This document shows positions 1 through 5,633 of a stretch of 5,899 nucleotides of DNA, piece after piece (within the stretch, counting starts at the first letter, position 1; each line of letters starts with the position of its first letter). The stretch is from Hyphomicrobiales bacterium (GTDB taxonomy: Bacteria; Pseudomonadota; Alphaproteobacteria; Rhizobiales; Rhizobiaceae), in contig JAATGD010000320.1 in the NCBI GenBank assembly GCA_015654965.1, forward strand, positions 1 to 5,899, read 5' to 3'. Under the pieces are notes generated by a model. The model was not told the DNA's origin and ran no database searches. It saw only the letters and a list, made by a program, of their open reading frames with translations. The translations under genes were made by a program, and so were the position numbers.

Positions 1-38
1 GCAGCTGCCTGAACGTCAACAACAGACAGTCAGGCCAC

Positions 39-74
39 ATCCCGCCGCCAATAAAAATAATAAGGCGGCGGGAT
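39..74. repeat. Perfect 11-bp inverted repeat / leader hairpin
   Basis: The arms ATCCCGCCGCC (39-49) and GGCGGCGGGAT (64-74) are exact reverse complements and are separated by a 14-base loop made almost only of A and T. The structure ends 9 bases before the GAGG ribosome binding site of the lactonase gene, so it would lie in the 5' leader, or in the spacer after an unseen upstream gene. No T-run follows either arm on the + strand, which argues against a classical intrinsic terminator reading rightward. It could be an imperfect terminator, an mRNA-processing or stability hairpin, or an operator with widely spaced half-sites. The sequence does not decide between these. Confidence 0.6.
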
Positions 75-95
75 TATCATAATGAGGATGCGTCT

Positions 96-1193
96 ATGGA
101 CACTAAAGTTGCTGGATCAAGCACATTTCGAACTTCGAGTAGCGTCGCCTCGTATGCGTTCGTCGGAAGCTTTACCACCGAGAAACGCAAAGCGCGCGGT
201 CAAGGCATCGACACTTACAGAATCGATGCGGGCGGATGGAATAAAACGGGACATGTGGGCAATCTCGTCAACCCGTCCTTCCTGGTCAGCGATCCTTCGC
301 GCAGCGTGTTTTATGCCGTGCATGGCGATTCAGATTTCGCCAGCGCCTTTCGGCTTGATTCGCAAACCGGTACACTGAGTCTTTTAGGCCGGGCCGCCAC
401 GGGCGGAATGAATGGCGTCCACCAGGCGCTGACCGCGTCTGGTCGATTTTTGCTGGTGGCAAATTATGCCAGCGGCTCCGTCGCGGCTCTGCCGGTGGAG
501 CCGGATGGAACATTGCTCTCCTTTATCGATCTCCTCGAACTACCTGGAGAGGTCGGGCCTCACCGGCACGAGCAGCGCGGCTCGCATCCACATCACATCG
601 TGCCGGATCCGTCGGGAAAGTTTTTCCTTGTCCCGGACAAAGGACTGGACTGCGTGTTCACTCTGGCTTTTGACGAAACCGACAAGCGTCTCCGCATTAT
701 CAGCCGTGCCACGTTTCGTCCCGGCGCGGGGCCACGCCACATCGCTTTCCACCCACACGGAGACGTGGCGTTTTTGGTCAACGAACTGGAGTCATCGCTG
801 GCGCTCTGCCGCTGGGATGCGACCAGCGGAACACTAACTCCGCTGCAACAAGACAGCACGCTGCCGGAGAATTTCTTCGGTGCAAGCACTGCCGCTGCTA
901 TTGCCGTGACGCCGTGCGGAAAATACATCTATGCCTCCAACCGCGGACAGGATGGCATTGTCTGCTTTAGCTATGACAGTGCGGCACGACGCATCACTTC
1001 TGTGCGGTGGACGCCTTCGGACGGCCGCGATCCGCGCTTTATCACTCTTTCCGCCGATGAAACGCAGCTCATCGTTGCCAATGAGCAAGGCGACAATCTC
1101 ATTTTCTTTGGCATCGATTCAACCGACGGCACTCTAACTCGGCTGAGCCAGGACCTACCGTCCCTCAGCCCGAGCACGATTGCCTTTCTATAG
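96..1193 (+). CDS. Seven-bladed beta-propeller lactonase, probable aldarolactonase
   Basis: This is a 365-residue protein of the lactonase / YbhE-type 6-phosphogluconolactonase family (PF10282), full length for that family. The family hallmarks appear in order: YAFVGSFT (20-27), NPSFL (59-63), VANYASGSV (121-129), SHPHHIVPDPSG (163-174) followed by LVPDKGLD, GPRHIAFHPHG (212-222) with LVNE, YIYASNRGQDGI (277-288) and DPRFITLS near 312. No signal peptide is evident, so it should be cytoplasmic. The ATG at 96 is preceded by GAGG at 84-87, 8 bases upstream, a good ribosome binding site. The overlapping ATG at 82 opens a different frame with no family similarity. The annotation transferred by default would be 6-phosphogluconolactonase. 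Because it sits in a run with a hexuronate-type transporter and uronate dehydrogenase, I infer that it hydrolyses the galactaro- or glucaro-lactone made by Udh, as reported for propeller lactonases (UxuL/UxuF) beside udh in other proteobacteria. Family assignment is firm; the substrate is inferred. Confidence 0.93.
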   Translation: MDTKVAGSSTFRTSSSVASYAFVGSFTTEKRKARGQGIDTYRIDAGGWNKTGHVGNLVNPSFLVSDPSRSVFYAVHGDSDFASAFRLDSQTGTLSLLGRAATGGMNGVHQALTASGRFLLVANYASGSVAALPVEPDGTLLSFIDLLELPGEVGPHRHEQRGSHPHHIVPDPSGKFFLVPDKGLDCVFTLAFDETDKRLRIISRATFRPGAGPRHIAFHPHGDVAFLVNELESSLALCRWDATSGTLTPLQQDSTLPENFFGASTAAAIAVTPCGKYIYASNRGQDGIVCFSYDSAARRITSVRWTPSDGRDPRFITLSADETQLIVANEQGDNLIFFGIDSTDGTLTRLSQDLPSLSPSTIAFL

Positions 1194-1274
1194 GACGGAA
1201 ACCGCGTTCCCGATGAGAACGCTGCATCAGAAATTATAAGCCGCGCAATAGCGGTAGCAAGGGAGGAGCAAAAT

Positions 1275-2564
1275 ATGAATGTGAGAACGGGACGATACCG
1301 CTTTGTGATCGCATCTCTGCTGTTTGTCGGAGGTGTCATTAATTACATGGACCGCGCCGCATTGGGCGTGGCTGCGCCGCTCGTGAAAGACGAGCTTGGA
1401 CTGTCACCCTCGCAAGAAGGGCTGATCTTCAGCACTTTCTTCTTCGGCTATGCTGCGTTCGCCTTTGTAGGCGGCCATCTCGCCGACCGTTATGGTCCAC
1501 GCGCGGTTTATAGCTGGGCGGCATCGGCCTGGTCCATTTTGTGCGCCCTGACCGGCGCGGTAAGTGGCTTTACCTCGATGCTGGTTGTGCGCGCTCTCTT
1601 CGGCGTCGCCGAAGGGCCGATGAACTCCACCACAAACCGCACCATTACAACCTGGTTTCCACGCGAGGAAACCTCGCGCACCATCGGTTTCACTTTTTCA
1701 GGCCAAACGGTTGGCAGCGCAATCGCCGCACCGGTAGTCGGGCTGCTGGCCATCGCCTATGGCTGGCGTATAGCTTTTTTCGTGATCGGTATTGCCGGAC
1801 TATTCTGGGTTGTCGCTTGGCGAAGGCTGATGACTGACAATCCCGCCGATAACCCACGTGTCGGGCAGGATGAAATCGAGATGATCGCGAAAAGCCGTGC
1901 ACACGATGTTGTGCCGGAAGATGCGGCGAAGCCTTTACGCCATTATTTGACGCTGCCCAGCATCCTCTCGCTCAGCCTCGGCATGTTTGCCGTGAATTAC
2001 ACGCTTTATATCTTCCTCTCTTGGCTGCCGAGCTACATGACGAATGAACTGCATTTACCTGTGAAACAAATGGCATTCGTGGCTGCCATTCCCTGGGTCT
2101 GCGGCTTTGTGGGGTATGTCGGCGGCGGCGTTGTGGCAGATTTCATTTACAAGCGCATGGAAAATCCTATTACCGCCCGCAAACTCTGCACCATTATTCC
2201 TCTCGCTATGGCAGCGGTGGCATTGCTAACGGTGAACATGGCCACGAGCGCTACCATGGCGGTATCACTCATCGCATTCGCAGTGATGATGTTGACTGCC
2301 TCCGTCCAATCTTGCTGGGCGACGATTCATGAACTTGTGCCTCAGGCGCGTGTGGGCGGAGTTAGCGGCTTTATCCACCTGCTCAGCAATATTTCCGGCA
2401 TCATCGGACCCACCGCGACCGGCCTGGCCGTGCAATACCTTGGCGGTTATAGTAGTGCTTTCGTCGTTGCCTCGACGATAGCTGTAGCCGGTGTAGTGGC
2501 CATGGCCATTTTCGTGAGACGCCCGACAAAGAGCACCCTGCTGGTAGAGCAGCCTGCCGAATAG
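1275..2564 (+). CDS. MFS transporter, anion:cation symporter type (hexuronate/aldarate uptake)
   Basis: This is a 429-residue inner-membrane protein with the alternating hydrophobic segments expected of a 12-helix major facilitator. The pattern fits the ACS family (ExuT, GudP, GarP relatives). NYMDR lies at 23-27 in the first helix, the loop 2-3 motif GGHLADRYGPR at 66-76, RALFGVAEGP at 106-115, WFPREE at 127-132, and a charged central loop around 190-225 links the two six-helix halves. The ATG is preceded by GGGAGGAG (1261-1268), a strong ribosome binding site with 6-base spacing. It starts 81 bases after the lactonase stop and ends 26 bases before the chosen udh start, so it is the middle gene of a likely operon. 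Characterised ACS members carry hexuronates, aldarates, phthalate-like anions and related acids. The udh neighbour favours galacturonate or glucuronate with proton symport. The exact substrate is inferred. Confidence 0.92.
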   Translation: MNVRTGRYRFVIASLLFVGGVINYMDRAALGVAAPLVKDELGLSPSQEGLIFSTFFFGYAAFAFVGGHLADRYGPRAVYSWAASAWSILCALTGAVSGFTSMLVVRALFGVAEGPMNSTTNRTITTWFPREETSRTIGFTFSGQTVGSAIAAPVVGLLAIAYGWRIAFFVIGIAGLFWVVAWRRLMTDNPADNPRVGQDEIEMIAKSRAHDVVPEDAAKPLRHYLTLPSILSLSLGMFAVNYTLYIFLSWLPSYMTNELHLPVKQMAFVAAIPWVCGFVGYVGGGVVADFIYKRMENPITARKLCTIIPLAMAAVALLTVNMATSATMAVSLIAFAVMMLTASVQSCWATIHELVPQARVGGVSGFIHLLSNISGIIGPTATGLAVQYLGGYSSAFVVASTIAVAGVVAMAIFVRRPTKSTLLVEQPAE

Positions 2565-2577
2565 ACGGCAATTTGCT

Positions 2578-2582
2578 GGAGG
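2578..2582 (+). promoter_or_regulatory. Ribosome binding site that sets the udh start
   Basis: GGAGG at 2578-2582 lies inside the longest possible udh frame, which opens with TTG at 2573. An ATG at 2585 is only 2 bases beyond the motif, too close. The ATG at 2591 is 8 bases away, an ideal distance, and is followed directly by the start of the Rossmann fold. The motif therefore argues that 2591, not 2573, is the real start. Confidence 0.75.
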
Positions 2583-2590
2583 CAATGCGC

Positions 2591-3436
2591 ATGGCGATCC
2601 TGAAGCCCGTACTGCTGACTGGCGCTTCGGGTGTGCTGGGCCGAGTTCTGGTCAGGGCATTGTCCGCCAGAGGCTGGCCGCTGCGGCTCACCGATATTGT
2701 GACCTTTCCCGACGCCTTGCCGGAAGGAGCAAGCTTCACGCGCGTCGACCTCAATGATGGCGCCGCAATTCTCCGCCTAGCGGAAGGTTGCGGCACCATC
2801 TTGCATTTCGGAGGCATTTCCGTAGAGCGACCGTTCGAGACAGTGATTGGACCCAATATTCGGGGACTTTACCATGTTTACGAGGCCGCTCGGCGGGAGG
2901 GCGCAAGGATGGTCTTTGCATCCTCCAATCACACGATCGGATTCCACGAGCGGGACGAGGTGATCGACGACACCTCGTATTTCCTGCCAGATGGATATTA
3001 TGGCCTGTCGAAAGCCTATGGCGAACTGACGGGGCGGCTCTACTGGGCCAAACACGGCGTGGAAAGTGTGTTCCTGCGTATTGGCTCTTGTACACCCGCT
3101 CCGCAGGATGATCGCATGCTCAGCACGTGGTTTTCCTATGATGATCTTACGAGGCTTGTGGAGCGCAGCACCCTTGCTCCCAGCCTCGGACAAACCGGCT
3201 GCCTTGTCATCTGGGGCGTTTCGAAAAATAGCCGCATGACATGGTGGCGCAAGGATGGCCGCGCTGACATCGGCTGGGAGCCGCAGGATAGCGCTGACCG
3301 TTTTGTTCCCGAATTGACTGGCAAAACAAGCGGCAAGCCTGCGGCAGAACGCTATCAAGGTGGCGACTATTGCGCCCAGGATTTTTCACGATCTGACTTT
3401 GCACCCCGCGCGCTATTTCCAGACGAAGAAGCGTGA
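2591..3436 (+). CDS. udh: Uronate dehydrogenase (NAD+), extended SDR family
   Basis: This 281-residue enzyme (from the ATG at 2591) oxidises D-galacturonate or D-glucuronate at C1 to the aldarolactone with NAD+ in the cytoplasm. Numbering here follows that start. The Rossmann glycine motif GASGVLGR is at 11-18. HFGGISVERPFE (72-83), VFASSNHTIG (108-117), the catalytic pair YGLSK (Tyr137, Lys141), and RIGSCTP followed by RMLSTWFSYDD all match my recollection of characterised Udh proteins of Agrobacterium and Pseudomonas very closely, as does the late ERYQGGDY block. Those enzymes are about 265-275 residues. This one runs roughly a dozen residues further at the carboxy end, finishing in an acidic DEEA tail. 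It is the last gene of the lactonase-transporter-udh run. A plain epimerase annotation would miss the specific function. Assignment rests on motif recall, not on a search. Confidence 0.93.
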   Translation: MAILKPVLLTGASGVLGRVLVRALSARGWPLRLTDIVTFPDALPEGASFTRVDLNDGAAILRLAEGCGTILHFGGISVERPFETVIGPNIRGLYHVYEAARREGARMVFASSNHTIGFHERDEVIDDTSYFLPDGYYGLSKAYGELTGRLYWAKHGVESVFLRIGSCTPAPQDDRMLSTWFSYDDLTRLVERSTLAPSLGQTGCLVIWGVSKNSRMTWWRKDGRADIGWEPQDSADRFVPELTGKTSGKPAAERYQGGDYCAQDFSRSDFAPRALFPDEEA

Positions 3437-3482
3437 CTAGTTTGTGAGCTTCTGCTCCACTCTTTTCGGTACATGCATAAGC

Positions 3483-3498
3483 GCGCGGGGGGCCGCGC
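3483..3498 (+). terminator. GC-rich hairpin after udh, weak terminator candidate
   Basis: GCGCGG (3483-3488) and CCGCGC (3493-3498) pair around a GGGG loop, 46 bases after the udh stop. The stem is strong, but no run of T follows, so it does not meet the usual intrinsic-terminator rule. It may instead be a 3' stabilising hairpin or a Rho-assisted stop. Confidence 0.25.
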
Positions 3499-3686
3499 CG
3501 TGCGATCAGCAGCAAAGTCGGATGGGATATTGAGAAAGCTCCGGACAAGATCGGCCTTCCGGGCATCGTGATCATGGGAGTGTTTCTACTGTTTTGCGCT
3601 GGGATATTAATTTATCATGACACATGGCTGAAGGGCGAACTGGGACGCTCAAGCCTTTATAGTATCAGTCTCAAAAGATGCTTCTC

Positions 3687-3856
3687 TTAGCGGCTTTCTT
3701 TGAGAGATATCCGGGACTGGCCGCCCAGCTTGTCGAGGATGTCGACGAGATGCACGCGCATATCGAGCAGCCCCAATTCGAAAACCGCAAACAGTCCGCA
3801 GGGGCCTGCGCCGATAATCAGCACATCTGTCTCAATAACACCAATACGTTTGTGCA
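3687..3856 (-). pseudogene. Truncated ferredoxin-NADP reductase (TrxR-like) amino-terminal stump
   Basis: From the ATG at 3856 this frame encodes about 55 residues. It begins with a near-perfect amino-terminal FAD-binding region: IETDVLIIGAGPCGLFAVFE, then LGLLDMRVHLVDILDKLGGQ. This is the start of thioredoxin-reductase-like ferredoxin/flavodoxin-NADP reductases, which normally have about 340-370 residues. The GxGxxG-type motif (GAGPCG) and the VDILDKxGGQ block are both present. Similarity stops abruptly right after GGQ: the family continues with a Cys/Ser-x-x-x-Tyr-Pro block, whereas here nine unrelated residues precede a stop. A TTG at 3881 would extend the start by eight residues. With no NADP domain and only half of the FAD domain, it cannot make a working reductase. 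I read it as the remnant left by a deletion or insertion. Confidence 0.8.
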
Positions 3857-3884
3857 TCGCTCGCTGTTGCTCTGAGATCAAGGA

Positions 3885-4226
3885 CTAAGTGCGTCGTGAG
3901 AAATTAGCGACAATAGCGCGGCGGGCATGGTTAGGATTTATTCCTCGTTCTTTCGCCTTGGCTTCCAACTCATGTGCAATGGCATCCAGATCGCCGCTTT
4001 CCACATATCTGGCGTATTTATCCTCGCGCGGTACCAACTGCATGGATTCCGCCAAAACAGCCAGATAGGGCGGTCTACCATCTCGAAAAGTATAGACTTC
4101 CGCGCTTGATCTCGAAAAAGACCCCGTGTCGGGTTTAATTGATTTAAAAGATCTGAATGTGCCTTCTACGAGCCTGAACGCTTCAATTGCCTCAGAAGAA
4201 GACAGGCGAGCTTGCCTTACAAATTC
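3885..4226 (-). pseudogene. Startless 113-codon open frame, unrecognised protein remnant
   Basis: On the minus strand, 113 sense codons run from a TAA at 4227-4229 to a TAG at 3885-3887. The product looks like a genuine soluble protein. It has a mixed first half containing EVYTFRDGRPPYLAVLAE, then VPREDKYARYVESGD, and a charged helical end (LDAIAHELEAKAKERG, then NPNHARRAIVANFSRRT). No ATG, GTG or TTG occurs before a TTG at about codon 58, and the only ATG is at codon 62 (base 4043). A start there would discard the better half. This suggests the carboxy-terminal piece of a longer gene. It ends 4 bases upstream of the TTG of the reductase stump, on the same strand. I do not recognise the family. 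Confidence 0.5.
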
Positions 4227-4295
4227 TTAAGACCGTCGAATTAATGGTGCTGCTAAAGTGTCCCGGTTAACCGACTGTGGAATTCCAGACTGCGC

Positions 4296-4604
4296 TCATC
4301 GAAAACTCGAAAAGAAATTACCATAGTCGATTACATCGGGAAATGCGTCCATAGTCTCGCTGGAGAGATAGATAAACAGTCTATAAATTCCACGCGCAAT
4401 CTCGACCCTCATCGCAAACAGTCGTTCAGGATTGGCAAAAAAATTCCGGATCGGAAGTTGCGCGGCGTCCTCGCATGTGCGGCAGTACCGAAGATAGAAC
4501 CGCTGCGCCGCTGGCGGGGTGGGGTCGATATAGTTCACCAATTTAGAAGCCTTTGCTTTTTGCCAGCGGCCCTCAGTTTTCGTCAGCCGCTCCGAACCAC
4601 ACAT
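4296..4604 (-). CDS. Small ORF overlapping the FGE end, possible RelE/HigB-like remnant
   Basis: This 102-codon frame begins with an ATG inside the last codons of the sulfatase-activator gene (22-base overlap, different frame) and follows it on the same strand, as in a translationally coupled pair. The first 20 residues, which largely overlap the FGE end, look random. From about residue 21 (LVNYIDPTPPAAQRFYLRYC) the composition is more protein-like. The stretch RLFAMRVEIARGIYRLFIYL resembles the central beta hairpin of RelE/HigB or phage Gp49-like toxins, where the pattern is hydrophobic-x-x-RV-x5-IYR-hydrophobic-F. The family's usual ending (a hydrophobic strand then GF-x-KKT) is not found, so this may be a damaged toxin or an unrelated hypothetical protein. 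I see no antitoxin beside it. The similarity is weak and from memory. Confidence 0.3.
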   Translation of the reverse strand: MCGSERLTKTEGRWQKAKASKLVNYIDPTPPAAQRFYLRYCRTCEDAAQLPIRNFFANPERLFAMRVEIARGIYRLFIYLSSETMDAFPDVIDYGNFFSSFR

Positions 4605-5614
4605 CTAAAGCCAACGTGGCTTGTAGACGTATCTATAGACTCGCCGTGCCGCGCTGCGGGCCGATAACGGCGGCAGTAATTCGGTGCGCACAGATGCGAT
4701 CCTCCATTCAGCACCTTGCGCGGAATTCTGATATCCGGCATCGCCGGATCAAAGCTATCTTCTTCGCGAGGACCGCGTGGATTTTGCGGGACGCAGCACG
4801 CTTTTGGTGCATCGGCATTATGGCGCGGGACGAACCAATCGGTCGTCCATTCCCAGACATTCCCGATCATGTCATGAAGGCCATAATCGTTCGGCGGAAA
4901 CGCCACCACCGGCGAAGTGCGTGCAAATCCATCCGTACCAAGATTTTCGATCGGAAAATTTCCCTGCCAAGTGTTGGCCATATGCTGATCATTTGGTGTG
5001 AACTCATCGCCCCATGCATACTCCATTCCATCAAGACCACCGCGCGCAGCGAACTCCCATTCGGCCTCGGTGGGGAGCTCTTTTCCGCGCCATTTTGTGT
5101 AGGCGAGTGCGTCTGCATAGGCGACATGAACCACGGGATGGCTATCAAGCGTATTGATATTACTTTTAGGACCATAGGGATGACGCCAGTTCGCACCTTT
5201 CATGAGGGTCCACCATTGCCCCCAATCTTGCAGATTAGTGACACGCAAGGGCGGCGAGAAAACGAGCGATCCCGCATATAACATGTTCGGCAATGCGTCC
5301 GGGTAGTCTTGGGCTTCTGGCACTTTTTCGGCGACAGTGACGTAGCCTGTCTCTTTGACGAACGCCTTAAACTGACGATTAGTGACGGGCGTCCTGTCGA
5401 CGAAGAATGAATCGACATTAACACGGTGTACTGGCGCTTCCTCCGAATAATGCCTATCCGATCCCATCAGGAATGTGCCGCCCTGAATCTTCACCATGTC
5501 GCCAGTATGGACTAAATTATCTGCCGATATGTTCATGACCCTCACTTTAGAACGCTTCGCATCCTCACATCCAGAATAATGCATTGAACCGGCGCTTAAG
5601 GGCTTTGGGCTCAT
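4583..5614 (-). CDS. Formylglycine-generating enzyme (sulfatase-activating, SUMF1 family)
   Basis: This is a 343-residue protein of the FGE-sulfatase family (PF03781). Such enzymes oxidise the active-site cysteine of type I sulfatases to formylglycine, using oxygen and copper. The marks of the true enzyme are present: VKIQGGTFLMGSD (41-53), a PVTNRQF block, WRHPYGP, HPVVHVAYADA, LPTEAEWEFAARGG, GNVWEW (251-256) and GGSHLCAPNYCRRYRPAARH. In the last, Cys309 and Cys314 keep the C-x4-C spacing of the human catalytic pair Cys336/Cys341, and VGFRC closes the domain. Unlike EgtB-type relatives, it keeps both cysteines. There is no signal peptide, so it would act in the cytoplasm on nascent sulfatases. 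The start is uncertain. ATG 5614 has no clear ribosome binding site. ATG 5536 (residue 27) follows GAGG with only 3 bases between, and the domain begins near residue 40. It lies 19 bases after the glycerate kinase stop on the same strand. No sulfatase is in the window. Confidence 0.93.
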   Translation of the reverse strand: MSPKPLSAGSMHYSGCEDAKRSKVRVMNISADNLVHTGDMVKIQGGTFLMGSDRHYSEEAPVHRVNVDSFFVDRTPVTNRQFKAFVKETGYVTVAEKVPEAQDYPDALPNMLYAGSLVFSPPLRVTNLQDWGQWWTLMKGANWRHPYGPKSNINTLDSHPVVHVAYADALAYTKWRGKELPTEAEWEFAARGGLDGMEYAWGDEFTPNDQHMANTWQGNFPIENLGTDGFARTSPVVAFPPNDYGLHDMIGNVWEWTTDWFVPRHNADAPKACCVPQNPRGPREEDSFDPAMPDIRIPRKVLNGGSHLCAPNYCRRYRPAARHGESIDTSTSHVGFRCVVRSG

Positions 5615-5633
5615 AAATGCTAGGCAGCAAATC

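Larger units (their letters stand above)
3437..4295. other. Gene-relic interval without an intact CDS
   Basis: Between the end of udh and the first minus-strand ORF of the right block I see no complete gene. The interval contains a GC-rich hairpin at 3483-3498, a plus-strand open stretch with one hydrophobic segment (3481-3690), a ferredoxin-NADP reductase stump (3687-3856/3881) and a startless 113-codon minus-strand frame (3885-4226). The remaining bases are AT-richer than the flanking genes. I see no terminal inverted repeats, transposase or tRNA that would explain the truncations. Confidence 0.6.

Noticed and set aside
75..80. TATCAT resembling a -10 box before the lactonase gene
   Set aside because: A start about 7 bases downstream would fall on the ribosome binding site, and no -35-like hexamer lies at the right distance.
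2..82. Open frame from the window edge to a TAA at 80-82, ending just before the lactonase ribosome binding site
   Set aside because: Only 26 codons are visible, rich in Gln, Asn and Lys, with no recognisable motif. It also runs through the hairpin arms. It could be the tail of an upstream gene, but nothing supports this.
593..928. Minus-strand open frame of 111 codons under the lactonase gene
   Set aside because: It is a shadow of the conserved beta-propeller coding sequence, without motifs of its own.
1204..1254. Two small inverted repeats in the lactonase-transporter spacer (GCGTTC/GAACGC at 1204-1222; CCGC/GCGG at 1241-1254)
   Set aside because: Stems of 6 and 4 bp are expected by chance at this base composition, and no T-run or other context gives them a role.
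4733..4749. Hairpin ATCCGGC-ATC-GCCGGAT-like (7-bp stem, 3-base loop) at 4733-4749
   Set aside because: It lies inside the conserved FGE coding sequence (the DIRIP region) with no T-run. It is best explained by codon choice.
4553..5281. Long plus-strand open frame of 242 codons
   Set aside because: It is antisense to the FGE gene, which carries strong family motifs. The plus-strand translation is low in recognisable structure and is a shadow.
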